A stretch of 64,000 bases of DNA from Salirhabdus sp. Marseille-P4669 (GCF_900240405.1 NZ_OEQK01000004.1:240320-304319), one strand, 5' to 3'; positions 53,772 to 63,846 are shown, counted from the first letter of the stretch. Notes: generated by a model from the sequence alone, not told the origin. A program made the numbers and translations.

Positions 53772-54731
53772 ATGTATCAGGAACCTATTTTCTTAGAACC
53801 GGTGTTTCAAGAGCGTATTTGGGGTGGACAAAAGTTACATACGGAGTTTCAATATCATCTTCCTTATCAAAAGACGGGAGAAGCTTGGGTTATTTCTGCA
53901 CATCCGAATGGACCGAGTAAAATTATAAATGGCCCTTTAAAAGGGAAAACATTGCTTGATGCGTGGGAGAATCATGGTGAACTTTTTCATAAGAAAGATC
54001 ATTCTAATGAGGCCTACCCTTTGCTTGTTAAAATTTTGGATGCGAATGATGATTTATCTGTTCAAGTTCATCCTGACGATACCTTTGCGAAGGAAGTGGA
54101 GGGAGAGCCATATGGAAAAACGGAATGTTGGTATGTGTTAAGTGCAGAACCAGGAGCGGAGCTTATTTTAGGACATCATGCAAAATCACGCGAAGAGCTT
54201 AAAGCTTGGATGGATGAAGGGGATTGGGAAAGACTTTTACAAAGGATAAAAGTAAAAGATGGTGATTTTGTCTACGTTCCAAGCGGTACACTTCACGCCA
54301 TTGGCAAAGGAATTCTCATACTAGAAACCCAACAAAGCTCCGATATTACGTATCGAGTATATGATTACGACCGTATAGATGATCAAGGAAATAAACGCGA
54401 ATTACATTTAGATCGTGCGAAACAGGTAACTACTGTCCCACATCAACCAGCTGAGGTAGAGCAAGTAGTGGAAAAGATAGATGGATTAACCAAAAAACGA
54501 CTTGTGGAAGAAAACTATTTTACTGTTGAGCATTGGACCATAGAAGGATATGCAGCCTTACAGATGGATAAGGACTTTTTGCAGGTAAGTGTCATTGATG
54601 GGTCTGGAGAAATTGGCATAGATGGGACAACTTATGAACTGAAAAAGGGAACACATTTTGTGCTACCATACGGATTGAAGAATTATCACCTTTCGGGTAA
54701 TGCGAAGTTTATTGTATCATGGGCGAATTAA
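53772..54731 (+). CDS. manA: mannose-6-phosphate isomerase, class I
   Basis: A 319-residue zinc enzyme interconverting mannose-6-P and fructose-6-P. The cupin metal sites include VQVHPDD (about residue 95) with a following Glu and YVPSGTLHAIGKG (about 172), and the active-site Arg region ETQQSSDITYRVYDYDR is kept. Short Bacillus form. TTGGAGGCAATACA site. 57 bp after gerC; no terminator seen between them. Confidence 0.93.
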   Translation: MYQEPIFLEPVFQERIWGGQKLHTEFQYHLPYQKTGEAWVISAHPNGPSKIINGPLKGKTLLDAWENHGELFHKKDHSNEAYPLLVKILDANDDLSVQVHPDDTFAKEVEGEPYGKTECWYVLSAEPGAELILGHHAKSREELKAWMDEGDWERLLQRIKVKDGDFVYVPSGTLHAIGKGILILETQQSSDITYRVYDYDRIDDQGNKRELHLDRAKQVTTVPHQPAEVEQVVEKIDGLTKKRLVEENYFTVEHWTIEGYAALQMDKDFLQVSVIDGSGEIGIDGTTYELKKGTHFVLPYGLKNYHLSGNAKFIVSWAN

Positions 54732-54798
54732 AAACCTTGAAAGTGCTGAGCGCTAGAACCTTACAAATGATAAATGGAAAATTGGTATATCGCATAGG

Positions 54799-54826
54799 TT
54801 GTTTTTTACCATGGCCATGCTATACT
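54799..54826 (+). promoter_or_regulatory. promoter of the guanine riboswitch-xpt unit
   Basis: TTGTTT, a 16-bp spacer and TATACT, about 25 bp before the aptamer. Confidence 0.5.
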
Positions 54827-54847
54827 AAAAACTAATTAAATATTGTA

Positions 54848-54917
54848 TTTTCATATAATCGCAGGAATAAGGCCTGCAAGTTTCTACCGATTTGCCGTAA
54901 ACGAATCGACTATGAAA
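54848..54917 (+). promoter_or_regulatory. guanine riboswitch (purine aptamer)
   Basis: TATAATCGCAGG, AAGGCCTGCAAGTTTCTACC and CCGTAAACG-AATCGACTATG follow the purine aptamer core. The ligand-pairing base is C in GACTATG, as in B. subtilis xpt, which predicts guanine/hypoxanthine rather than adenine. P1 is TTTTCA/TGAAAA. Confidence 0.95.
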
Positions 54918-54996
54918 AGCAGCGGAATGTACAGGTTTAGCTAGGTTTACAGTCAAGTCAAAATTTGTGCAAATCATTTGAGTTTTTCATTACGAA

Positions 54997-55054
54997 GCTC
55001 GAAAACTCTGCTTCTCTTATCGTAACGGTAGAAGCATTGTTTTCGAGCTTTTTT
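54997..55054 (+). terminator. guanine riboswitch terminator
   Basis: GCTCGAAAAC/GTTTTCGAGC outer stem plus GCTTCT/AGAAGC inner stem, then six T. Expected to form when guanine is bound. Confidence 0.9.
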
Positions 55055-55070
55055 GTAGATAAGCGTATGA

Positions 55071-55695
<625 letters not shown>

Positions 55696-55713
55696 GAGGG
55701 GAGGAGGGTTTTG

Positions 55714-55743
55714 GGTGCCTGTCACTCCCCGAATTATGTCGAA
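55714..55743 (+). repeat. dispersed repeat, copy 4 (forward)
   Basis: GGTGCCTGTCACTCCCCG, six bases, GTCGAA, 18 bp after the xpt stop and inverted to copy 3. Confidence 0.9.
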
Positions 55744-56172
55744 TGAGGCAATGTACTAGTAGTATTCGTCTAACCATATTTAGGAAAACTATTTACGATA
55801 AATTAAAACCCTATATTTGTATGATATGATTGGTATAGAAACGTAAAAATAGTGGGGAGGAACATGTGGAAGAGCTGGACTTCATTCTGCGCAATTAACA
55901 GCATTATTAAAGGCAAAACAAGTATGTAGTGATACGTTCCGGGAAATCCGTAAAACAGAAAGCGCGGTTTAATCCTACGGTAAAAAGGTTGTAGTATGGA
56001 TTTATTTGAAAAAACTTTTATATTAAGGTATTCGTCTATTCTTGAAATCACTTTGAGATAAATTAAATCCAATTCCGGCATATTAGACATGTACAGTACA
56101 AAAAGCACACAATGATGAGTGCTTTTTGTTGTCTATAAGACCTGTTCTCAGGTGGTCTTAAGACTTATTCCG
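55744..56172. other. gene-less stretch after xpt
   Basis: No convincing gene on either strand. GGGGAGGAACAT precedes a GTG at about 55865, but that frame stops after ten codons (EELDFILRN), so this may be a gene remnant. A terminator closes the region at its right end. Confidence 0.5.
56098..56129 (-). terminator. terminator of the sigma-factor operon (works both ways)
   Basis: ACAAAAAGCAC/GTGCTTTTTGT perfect 11-bp stem with its A and T runs inside the stem; 44 bp beyond the YcxB-like gene stop. Confidence 0.65.
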
Positions 56173-57345
56173 TTATTCGTAATTATCTATCACTGAGTTT
56201 GCTATTTTAACTAAATCTTCTTTTGAAAACGTATTTTTTTCCTTTTTAGCCGTTCCATATTCACGTTTTATTAAACTAACCGAGTAAACAAAGCTACTTC
56301 TTTTGTTAGGATCCTTCCAAAAAATACTCTTTTCTTCATAACGATCATGATAATATCCTGTTATATTTTGGTTTAAATTTACGAATTCCCTTCCCCTGGT
56401 TGTGATATTATCATGTTCATAAATTAAAATAGCCAATGCCTCTTGATGTCCTTGATAAAAGATATACGCACTGTCAGTATCTCCATTTATTACATGATTA
56501 TAAACCTCTACTTCTTTTATATTAAATGGTATCTCGCTATGTGAAGGAACAACCATTTTCTCTTGATACATGACAGGCAATTCGCTAAATGCCTTTTTCT
56601 GTGAAGGATATTTATCTAATAAGTTCTGGACGGATAAAGACACATTGCTTAGATTAATATCGGCTGTTTCATTACTTTCTTCTAATGACTGATCGAATTC
56701 ATAGTTAAAATGTTTCGAAGACTTATCATACCAAATATTGAAAGGAAGAATGATATAGATAAATATCATAACAACTTGAAAAACGGTAAGAAACTTTCTG
56801 AAATCAGATTTTGAATGTATCTGCTTATAAGGTTGTATTTTTTGTTGGAAAATTTGCTTTAAATGATTGTTCGTTTCTGAATCAAGTACTCTTTTTGGAA
56901 TGATAACGATTTCGCTCTTAGTTAGATATAGATAATAATAGGTTTCGCTTTCTACTACTTGAAGAAATCCCTTCCATTCATATAGAATCTCCTTTTCCGG
57001 TTGCTTTGATAAAATCCCATTGTCTACTATGGAATAGTCAAGTTTCTCATATAATTGTGTTTTTTTATTTATTTTTTTTTTACTTATCCAATGATAAAAT
57101 AACGGGAAGACTAACGGAGCTAAGATAGCAGACCAAAAGAACGTATGGTAAATAACATAACTAATTTGTACGATAAGGTGATCGGATACCCTAAATGAAT
57201 ACAAGGAAAATATCGTTAGCATAATAATCGGTGTTCTAATATAGAATAGTTTTATCTTTTCCCTTCTTACTTCTTCCGAAAAATAATAAAAATATTTAAT
57301 TAAAGTAGAAGTATCTCTATTTTCTAACTTGTATTGAATTCTCAT
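56173..57345 (-). CDS. YcxB-like membrane protein with an extra external domain
   Basis: A 390-residue protein. The first ~190 residues follow the YcxB pattern: a YFSEEVRREK segment, two membrane helices (about 43-65 and 71-93), then ILYEWKGFLQVVESETYYYLYL and EIVIIPKRVL. A third membrane helix (about 200-220) leads to an external part of about 170 residues ending in a helix, not recognised. Third gene behind the ECF sigma and anti-sigma-like genes, so it may act with them. AAGGAA precedes the chosen ATG. Confidence 0.65.
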   Translation of the reverse strand: MRIQYKLENRDTSTLIKYFYYFSEEVRREKIKLFYIRTPIIMLTIFSLYSFRVSDHLIVQISYVIYHTFFWSAILAPLVFPLFYHWISKKKINKKTQLYEKLDYSIVDNGILSKQPEKEILYEWKGFLQVVESETYYYLYLTKSEIVIIPKRVLDSETNNHLKQIFQQKIQPYKQIHSKSDFRKFLTVFQVVMIFIYIILPFNIWYDKSSKHFNYEFDQSLEESNETADINLSNVSLSVQNLLDKYPSQKKAFSELPVMYQEKMVVPSHSEIPFNIKEVEVYNHVINGDTDSAYIFYQGHQEALAILIYEHDNITTRGREFVNLNQNITGYYHDRYEEKSIFWKDPNKRSSFVYSVSLIKREYGTAKKEKNTFSKEDLVKIANSVIDNYE

Positions 57346-57424
57346 AATCATTTCCTTTCTTCAATCTACCACTCTTTCGTTTGTTGTTTTTTACCAAAAT
57401 TTGTTTGTTAATCCTAAATTAATT

Positions 57425-58498
57425 TTATCTTGGACCACTCAAAACAATGTCAACCTGTTCCTCATTCGTCCGATATTTTGGCTCTGCTAATACCTCTACC
57501 GGCCTTGGCTCAAGTAACATATACGAGAAGATAAAGAATTGAAAATTAACACCTAAATATTCTACAAACGATTCCATTGTTAACTCTTGATTGAGTACTT
57601 TTTTATACCTACTTTCAAAGTCTCTTAATTCATTGTACAAATATGTTTGATTGTCTTGGTCGTTTTCCAACAGAGTTTTAATTCCATTTAATTTCTTCTC
57701 TATATCATTTTGAATACGTAGTTTTACATCCTCTGGAACCTCACTCCAAGTAACACTTGCTTTGAATACTCCCTGATTATCTGGAGTTGCAAGTTCGCCA
57801 TTGCCAGTTACAAATTCTCTACCAATTTCACTTAATACATCCGTCAACTGTTCCTTTCTATCATGGTCTAATGTATGAAATTCACCCTTGATTTTTACCC
57901 ATACTTCTCCAACGATGTAAACAATCTCTCCATGGTCATTGAAATCTGCTTGAAAACCATTTTGAGGCATTTCATAAGATAAACCTTCTAGTTTGTACAC
58001 AGAAAGATTTTTCGCTTTCTTAATTCCTAATGCCACTTTTTCTCTAAATTTAGCGTTTTGGTTATATTGGAATAAAAGAGACTCATTAAAATGATGCTGT
58101 GTTTCCTTCGGGATTAATAGAAATGCTTCAAGAGCTACAGGATTAGTTAAAATTTGTTCTGCTAATCGTATCGTTTCGTCTTTGGGTTCTTCATTAGGGA
58201 CAGTTACTTTTCTGTCTTCTACAATTTCCTTACCGGAGTAGTCTTGATCAAGATTAGGATTTTGGGAATCCTTTGTATTTGCTAGAAAAAGGAATCCTCC
58301 AATCCCAATAACCACCCCTACACTTAAAGTGAGAATCGAGTGAAAAACAAGTCGGTACCTGTTTTTAGAGGATATTTTTTCTTCGCTAAAATAGATTTTA
58401 GAAAACATTTGTTCCTTCATATTCTCATCAAACGGATTTTGAGCAAATATTTCATCATTTAATGCTTTTTTAATTCGCTCTTTATTCAAACCAATCAC
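57425..58498 (-). CDS. membrane-anchored protein, putative anti-sigma factor
   Basis: A 357-residue protein with a cytoplasmic N-terminal part (1-about 50, KERIKKALNDEIFAQNPFDENMKEQMFSKI), one membrane helix (about 53-73) and a large external domain. It overlaps the sigma gene by 17 bp, the typical arrangement for an anti-sigma factor. No zinc anti-sigma H-x3-C-x2-C motif is present, so the identification rests on position and topology. GTG start; an internal TTG three codons on is possible. Confidence 0.65.
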   Translation of the reverse strand: MIGLNKERIKKALNDEIFAQNPFDENMKEQMFSKIYFSEEKISSKNRYRLVFHSILTLSVGVVIGIGGFLFLANTKDSQNPNLDQDYSGKEIVEDRKVTVPNEEPKDETIRLAEQILTNPVALEAFLLIPKETQHHFNESLLFQYNQNAKFREKVALGIKKAKNLSVYKLEGLSYEMPQNGFQADFNDHGEIVYIVGEVWVKIKGEFHTLDHDRKEQLTDVLSEIGREFVTGNGELATPDNQGVFKASVTWSEVPEDVKLRIQNDIEKKLNGIKTLLENDQDNQTYLYNELRDFESRYKKVLNQELTMESFVEYLGVNFQFFIFSYMLLEPRPVEVLAEPKYRTNEEQVDIVLSGPR

Positions 58499-59024
58499 TC
58501 GCTTCCGTTTTTAATTTGAGTTTTAACTTTTCGCGACCTCTAAGTAATTTGCTTTTTACGGTAGATTCTTTTTGTTGTAACAATTCCCCAATTTCCTTTA
58601 TAGATAAGTCTTCATAATAAAAAAGAATGATTACTTCTCGATATTTAACAGGAAGATTAAGTATATGCAGAGAAATCATTTTATTCTTAGATGTACTCAG
58701 TAGTATTTTTTCAGGGGTATGATGATGGTCTTTCCAAAAATATCCCCGTATGCCAGCTAAGATGTCGTTCTTTACATAACTCTTCCTCAGAAAATCTTTA
58801 CACTTATTAGATGTTATCATGTAAAGCCATGATTTTAGTGAATGTACTTGTTTTAATTCGCTATATCGATATACACTGATAAATACTTCTTGGATAATAT
58901 CTTCAGCTAAACTCCAGTCCTTCACATATGTATATGCAAAGTTCATCAAGCTCCTACCATACTGATTCATTATGTTTTTCATGTAAAAGTCTCTATTTGC
59001 TTCAAATGGCTGTAAATTATTCAT
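58482..59024 (-). CDS. ECF-type RNA polymerase sigma factor
   Basis: A 180-residue sigma-70-family protein with only regions 2 and 4. Region 2: YGRSLMNFAYTYVKDWSLAEDIIQEVFISVYRY (about 22-54) and SWLYMITSNKCKDFLRK. Region 4: LPVKYREVIILFYYEDLSIKEIGELLQQKESTVKSKLLRGREKL (about 123-166). SigM/SigV-like in length. Heads a three-gene minus-strand operon with a putative anti-sigma factor and a YcxB-like protein. Weak AAGGTG site ten bases before the ATG. Confidence 0.9.
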   Translation of the reverse strand: MNNLQPFEANRDFYMKNIMNQYGRSLMNFAYTYVKDWSLAEDIIQEVFISVYRYSELKQVHSLKSWLYMITSNKCKDFLRKSYVKNDILAGIRGYFWKDHHHTPEKILLSTSKNKMISLHILNLPVKYREVIILFYYEDLSIKEIGELLQQKESTVKSKLLRGREKLKLKLKTEASDWFE

Positions 59025-59361
59025 TAAATGGAAGCACCTTCTTTTCCTTTTCGATTTGCTTCTAATAATAAGACGTAATATTCCTTAATTTGGATGCAAT
59101 TGTATTACATTTTACTATAAAAACATGGATTATTCTTCTTTTTTTGGTAATTTATACCTATTTTTGTGTAGCCACTTAAATATACTTTTGATAATCAGGC
59201 AGATTTGTTCCTTGTTCTGCTTTTCACCCTAAATCCATAGCTAAATACCCAATACTTTTCTATTCCTTAACACGCTTCCAGTTTCCTTAAAAAGGGGAAT
59301 TCCCCTATTATCTAGAATAGACTTATAAAGACAAACAATGAAAAGAAAGGGGGAAATGAAG
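59025..59361. other. divergent region between the ECF sigma gene and the membrane-anchored unknown
   Basis: A 337-bp AT-rich gap that must hold promoters for both directions. The only clear structure is the GGGGAATTCCCC palindrome at 59294; no confident ECF-type autoregulatory promoter was found. Confidence 0.45.
59294..59305. promoter_or_regulatory. perfect 12-bp palindrome, possible operator
   Basis: GGGGAATTCCCC, 57 bp before the GTG of the following gene and surrounded by AT-rich DNA (TATTATCTAGAATAG on its right). A repressor site is possible; no regulator is identified. Confidence 0.4.
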
Positions 59362-60246
59362 GTGGAAAAGCGGGAAATGGTCCTGGTCGGTGCAGGAGCT
59401 GCATTTATTGCGATTATTATTTTGTTATGGATCAATATTAGTAAGCTAAACGACATAGAAGAGCGATTAACCCTGTACGATAATGTACAATACGAAATGG
59501 AAAACATCCGAAATAATTTACATAATATATCAGCAGATGTACAAGCAAAAATGGATGACTTTGTTGAACAACAAATTTGGGTACAGGATAAAGCGTATGA
59601 GCTGTCAGACGTGGATAGTAAGGAAATGACAGTAGATGTGCATTTACGATGGAATTTACGCGATTTAGAAGAAGGGGAGAAACTATCTTTTTTGTATCGA
59701 GGTGAAGGCGATGAGGAATGGGAGCAAATAGATATCCCTGAAAATGATGCTCTAGGCTACACGTTGGATTATGAGTTTCCAATGAATCAAAATTTTGAAA
59801 CGAAAATTGTTGCGAAGTCAGAAGTTGGAATTAGAAGTGAAGCATTTTTGACATTGCCGTTTAAAGATCAGTTTCATGACCGAATTATAATTGACGCGTT
59901 TTTTCTTCCAGCAACGGAATCGGACTATAATTTAGATATCAATATTTTTAATGAAAAAAATCTCCAATATATGCAAGAGTTTTATAATGACAATCGGTTA
60001 AAAATGACAAGTGCCAAAGCAACAATATTAATAGATGGTGAGTCCATTCAAGAAATAGACTTAATGAAAGAAGCGGATGATTTTCATTCGGATCAATATG
60101 TGGAGGGTATTACCTATACGGATTTAATAAGTTTGGAGCAAAAGAAATGGGATACTCTACAGGTACATATCCAAGTAGAGGATGGCCTAGGAATAAAATA
60201 TGAACGAATCATTGAGTCACAAGAAGACATCGTAAAACCTGAATAA
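59362..60246 (+). CDS. membrane-anchored extracytoplasmic protein of unknown function
   Basis: A 294-residue protein, not recognised. One N-terminal helix (about 5-27, LVGAGAAFIAIIILLWINI) anchors it; a coiled-coil segment (about 30-70, LNDIEERLTLYDNVQYEMENI) follows, then a beta-rich acidic external domain that looks immunoglobulin-like (LRWNLRDLEEGEKLSFLYRG, TLDYEFPMNQNFETKIVAKS). GTG start chosen because AGGGGG is eight bases upstream; two earlier ATG codons lie in or before that site. Confidence 0.65.
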   Translation: MEKREMVLVGAGAAFIAIIILLWINISKLNDIEERLTLYDNVQYEMENIRNNLHNISADVQAKMDDFVEQQIWVQDKAYELSDVDSKEMTVDVHLRWNLRDLEEGEKLSFLYRGEGDEEWEQIDIPENDALGYTLDYEFPMNQNFETKIVAKSEVGIRSEAFLTLPFKDQFHDRIIIDAFFLPATESDYNLDINIFNEKNLQYMQEFYNDNRLKMTSAKATILIDGESIQEIDLMKEADDFHSDQYVEGITYTDLISLEQKKWDTLQVHIQVEDGLGIKYERIIESQEDIVKPE

Positions 60247-60255
60247 ATAGAATTT

Positions 60256-60290
60256 GAAGATAGTCGGTTTGAATAGGCTATCTTCTTAAT
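60256..60290 (+). terminator. terminator
   Basis: GAAGATAG/CTATCTTC 8-bp stem, 14-base loop and a short T-rich tail, directly after the stop codon. Confidence 0.5.
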
Positions 60291-60455
60291 AATGGATTCA
60301 ATGGTCTTTTCTTAGTGTTAAGACCGAATGTATATTTCCATAATTCCGTTGAACAGACTCATCAATATTTCGTAGGAGCTTAATCAAATTGAAAATAGTT
60401 TTCCTCTTAAACTTTTGTTATATTAGTAGGTACAAAAAGGTAAGGAGAGAAGAAG

Positions 60456-61679
60456 ATGATTCATGCAATCATTCAACCAGATGAAACCTGGATTTTATGG
60501 GCTTTTTTAGCTGGTTGGGCAGCAGTAAGTATTTACTTAGAACAAAAATATAAATGGGCATCTAAAATATCCGGTGCAATTATCGCGCTCGTTGGTGCAA
60601 TGATTTTAGCTAATTTAAACATTATTCCTACAGCATCCCCAGTTTATGATGCGGTTTGGACTTATGTGATACCTCTTGCAATCCCACTATTATTATTTCA
60701 ATCCAACATTTTAAAAATATGGAATGAAAGTGGCAGGCTTTTATTTATCTTTTTAATAGGTGCGGTTGGAACGGTTGCAGGTGCAGTTGCTGGTTTTTTC
60801 ATATTAAAAGATGTAATACCTGGTCTAGATGAAATAGCTGGCATGATGACAGGCTCCTATATTGGTGGAAGTGTAAACCTAGCTGCATTATCTGCACGTT
60901 TTGAAACACCAGTTGATATTGTGTCTGCAACGGTTGTAGCAGATAATTTTATGATGGCGTTGTATTTCTTGATCTTAATTATGATCCCAACCATCTCGTT
61001 TTTTCGAAAGCGATTCAAATCCCCACATATCGACCAAGTAGAAAAAATAGGCTCTGCAGGCGGAGAGAATCTAGCTAAAAACTACTGGAAAGGTAAGGAA
61101 ATTTCTTTACAGGATATTGGACTAGCAGTTGGTTCTGCTTTCGTTCTTGTTGCTGTATCGTTTAAGCTAGCAGAACTCTTTGATAAGTGGATTCCATCCG
61201 GAGAAGATGCGGAGTTCTATCAGATATTACTTAACGGCATTTTGGGTGACAACTATTTAATGCTCACTACGATAACGATGCTCGCTGTAACGATCTTTTC
61301 TCGTTATTTTGAAAAGATAAAAGGAGCTCAAGAAATAGGAACTTATTTAATTTATATTTTCTTTGTCGTTATTGGTGTTCCGGCATCATTACCAATATTA
61401 ATTCAAAATGCTCCATTACTATTTGTATTAGTCTTTATTATGGTAGTCATTAATATGATGGTATCCTTCGTGTTTGGGAAACTGTTTAAATTTAATTTAG
61501 AAGAAATCATTCTCGCAAGCAATGCCAATATTGGTGGTCCAACAACAGCTGCAGCAATGGCCATTTCGAAAGGGTGGACAAAGCTCGTAGGCCCTATCCT
61601 AATAGTTGGCACACTAGGATATATAATCGGAAACTACGCAGGCGCAGCACTAGCATATTGGTTTGGGAATGGGTTTTAG
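60456..61679 (+). CDS. DUF819 family membrane permease (YjcL-like)
   Basis: A 407-residue protein with ten or eleven membrane helices. GMMTGSYIGGSVNLAALSARFE (about 125-146) and a matching second repeat ASNANIGGPTTAAAMAISKGW (about 350-370) mark the two inverted halves of the DUF819 fold, which is related to ion/solute carriers. Substrate unknown. AAGGAGAGAAG site. Its TAG stop codon runs straight into a dispersed repeat. Confidence 0.85.
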   Translation: MIHAIIQPDETWILWAFLAGWAAVSIYLEQKYKWASKISGAIIALVGAMILANLNIIPTASPVYDAVWTYVIPLAIPLLLFQSNILKIWNESGRLLFIFLIGAVGTVAGAVAGFFILKDVIPGLDEIAGMMTGSYIGGSVNLAALSARFETPVDIVSATVVADNFMMALYFLILIMIPTISFFRKRFKSPHIDQVEKIGSAGGENLAKNYWKGKEISLQDIGLAVGSAFVLVAVSFKLAELFDKWIPSGEDAEFYQILLNGILGDNYLMLTTITMLAVTIFSRYFEKIKGAQEIGTYLIYIFFVVIGVPASLPILIQNAPLLFVLVFIMVVINMMVSFVFGKLFKFNLEEIILASNANIGGPTTAAAMAISKGWTKLVGPILIVGTLGYIIGNYAGAALAYWFGNGF

Positions 61680-61718
61680 GTGCCTGTCACTCCCCGGTTT
61701 TTGTTGGATTTTGTCGAA
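61679..61718 (+). repeat. dispersed repeat, copy 5 (forward)
   Basis: GGTGCCTGTCACTCCCCG, a 16-base centre, GTCGAA; its first base is the last base of the preceding stop codon. The centre length matches copy 2. Confidence 0.9.
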
Positions 61719-61858
61719 TTAAATCTGATAAATACAATTAAAATTTCATTCGACAATGGAAGACAAGTTCTCTTATTGCTTAACCACCTCATGTGAAATA
61801 AACTAAAATTAGGAACTTTCTGTAATTTTAATAATTATTTTGAGGAGGAGCGATTTGG

Positions 61859-63448
61859 ATGGAGTCAAAGGTGCAGGATAATCTTGAAACAATGCTTCAA
61901 CGCGCAAGAAGAAATACACTTGGAGATCTTTTAGCTCGAACTAGAGAGCGGTTTCCAAACAAATTTGCAATCGCTTACAAAGATGAACGCCTTACATATG
62001 CTGAATTAGACGATGTGGTCAATCAAACGGCACATGCCTTTTTGGAAGCTGGTATGAAAAAGGGCGACATGCTAACCGTAATGTCTAAAAATAGCTTAGA
62101 TTTTGTCATTGTCAATTTTGCCTTAGCCCGTGTTGGAGCAATAATGATACCAATCAATTATATGTTAACCTCAGGGGATGTGGAATATATATTGAAGCAT
62201 GCTAAAGTTAATGGCTTTATTGCTTCCGAGGAGTATGCTCCAGTATTAAATAGTGCCTCTAAAGATTTGTCTATAGCTTTTCGATACATAATGGATCAAG
62301 ATACAACTAATCTTGAAGGCTGGAAAACATTAACTGAAATAAGAAGAAATAAGTCTGTAGATTTAGTCGACACAGACATTAAAGATGATGATTTGGCTCA
62401 TGTTTTATATACGAGCGGTACGGAATCACGACCCAAAGGTGTAATGCTTACCCATAAAAGTATTATTAGTGAGTACGTAAGTTGTATTGTAGATGGTCAA
62501 ATGGCGGGGAATGATGTTTGTATTCATGCTCTACCTCTGTACCATAGTGCCCAATTACATTGTTTCTTAGGCCCTAGTGTATACCTAGGTTCTAGTGGAA
62601 TTATTTTGGACGGTGCTAATCCAGAAGTAATTTTAAAAACGATAGAAGAAGAAAGCATTACACAGCTTTTCTGTCCTCCCACAGTATGGATTGCCTTACT
62701 ACGTCACCCTGATTTTGATAAGCGTGATTTAACATCGCTCGAAAAATGTTATTATGGAGCAGCAATAATGCCTCGTGAAGTTTTAAAAGAGCTGTCGGTA
62801 CGCTTGCCAAATGCACGCTTCTGGAATTTTTATGGACAAACTGAAGTAGCTCCTCTAGCTACAGCCTTACAGCCAGAAGATCAGCTAACGAAACTAGGTT
62901 CAGCTGGTAAGCCTTCCTTAAATATGCAGACAAAAATTGTGGATAATGAGGATAAAGAAGTTCCACGTGGTGAAATAGGAGAAATTGTACATCGCACACC
63001 ACACGCTATGAAAGGATATTTGCATGACCCGGAAAAAACAGCAGAAGCTTTTCGGAATGGCTGGTTTCATAGTGGGGATTTAGGTGTAATGGATGAAGAC
63101 GGTTATATTACCATTGTAGATCGCAAAAAAGATATGATAAATACTGGTGGGGTAAATGTATCAAGCCGTGAAGTGGAAGAAACCATTTACCAAATGGAAG
63201 GCGTCTCAGAGGTTGCGGTTATAAGTATCCCAGATGCTTATTGGATTGAAGCAGTGACGGCCATAATAGTTCCAAAGGATGGAATAGCCCTAACAAAAGA
63301 ACAAGTAGTAAAGTTCTGTGAGGAAAGACTATCCAAGTTTAAGATTCCTAAATATGTAGACTTTGCAAAAGAGCTGCCTAAAAATCCAAGTGGAAAAGTA
63401 TTAAAACGAGATTTACGCGAGCATTATAAAAATCTAAGTGAAGTTTAA
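61859..63448 (+). CDS. acyl-CoA synthetase (AMP-forming fatty-acid-CoA ligase)
   Basis: A 529-residue ANL enzyme. P-loop YTSGTESRPKGVMLTH (about 180) has Glu where most members have the second Thr; FYGQTEVAP near 320, GWFHSGDLGVMDEDGY near 403 and the catalytic Lys in PKNPSGKVLKRDLRE near 512 are intact. Only modestly similar to the 39.9 kb paralogue, so a different acyl substrate is likely. GAGGAGGAGCGATTTGG precedes the ATG. Confidence 0.9.
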   Translation: MESKVQDNLETMLQRARRNTLGDLLARTRERFPNKFAIAYKDERLTYAELDDVVNQTAHAFLEAGMKKGDMLTVMSKNSLDFVIVNFALARVGAIMIPINYMLTSGDVEYILKHAKVNGFIASEEYAPVLNSASKDLSIAFRYIMDQDTTNLEGWKTLTEIRRNKSVDLVDTDIKDDDLAHVLYTSGTESRPKGVMLTHKSIISEYVSCIVDGQMAGNDVCIHALPLYHSAQLHCFLGPSVYLGSSGIILDGANPEVILKTIEEESITQLFCPPTVWIALLRHPDFDKRDLTSLEKCYYGAAIMPREVLKELSVRLPNARFWNFYGQTEVAPLATALQPEDQLTKLGSAGKPSLNMQTKIVDNEDKEVPRGEIGEIVHRTPHAMKGYLHDPEKTAEAFRNGWFHSGDLGVMDEDGYITIVDRKKDMINTGGVNVSSREVEETIYQMEGVSEVAVISIPDAYWIEAVTAIIVPKDGIALTKEQVVKFCEERLSKFKIPKYVDFAKELPKNPSGKVLKRDLREHYKNLSEV

Positions 63449-63464
63449 AAGTTAAAATTATAAA

Positions 63465-63502
63465 TAGAAGAAAAGGGGCAATACGATTCCTCTTTTCTTC
63501 TA
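63465..63502 (+). terminator. hairpin after the acyl-CoA synthetase gene
   Basis: TAGAAGAAAAG/CTTTTCTTCTA stem of at least 11 bp, 16 bp after the stop. The tail is AT-rich but lacks a clean T-run. Confidence 0.6.
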
Positions 63503-63678
63503 TAAAATAGAGAATTATTATAGGTGTTTTGGGTAAAGTAAATAAATGTATTAGTATTCGAAAAGGGAATTTATAAATTGTAACCATTTATGAAAATAAG
63601 CATATATATAGTATGTTCTTAAAATCCTATCTTGGATAAAATTGCATACTATATAGATATTGCTATTAATGAACAACC

Positions 63679-63777
63679 ATGATATATTATTAATCCACCG
63701 CGAAAAACGGTGATGAAAATCAAACAAGTAAAAATTACCTGTAGATTTTCAGAAGTTGAGTATGATATATTATTAAT
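63679..63777 (+). repeat. 16-bp direct repeat in the rrn leader
   Basis: ATGATATATTATTAAT occurs at 63679 and 63762, 83 bp apart. AT-rich and in the rRNA upstream region, possibly duplicated promoter or UP-element DNA. Confidence 0.6.
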
Positions 63778-63817
63778 TGTCGTTCCAATGAGCGATTAAA
63801 AAAAGTATAAAAAACTA

Positions 63818-63846
63818 TTGACGTGAAGTTAATAGTTTGATATGAT
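63818..63846 (+). promoter_or_regulatory. rrn operon promoter (P2-type)
   Basis: TTGACG, exactly 17 bp, TATGAT, about 120 bp before the 16S gene. The AACCTTGAAAACTGAACAAA leader that follows is typical of Bacillaceae rRNA operons (box A/processing region). Confidence 0.88.

Noticed and set aside
54838..54920. Adenine specificity for the purine riboswitch
   Set aside because: The discriminating base in GACTATG is C, which pairs with guanine; adenine switches have T there.
55803..56108. 101-codon minus-strand frame after xpt
   Set aside because: No ribosome site and low-complexity hydrophobic content; probably chance in AT-rich DNA.
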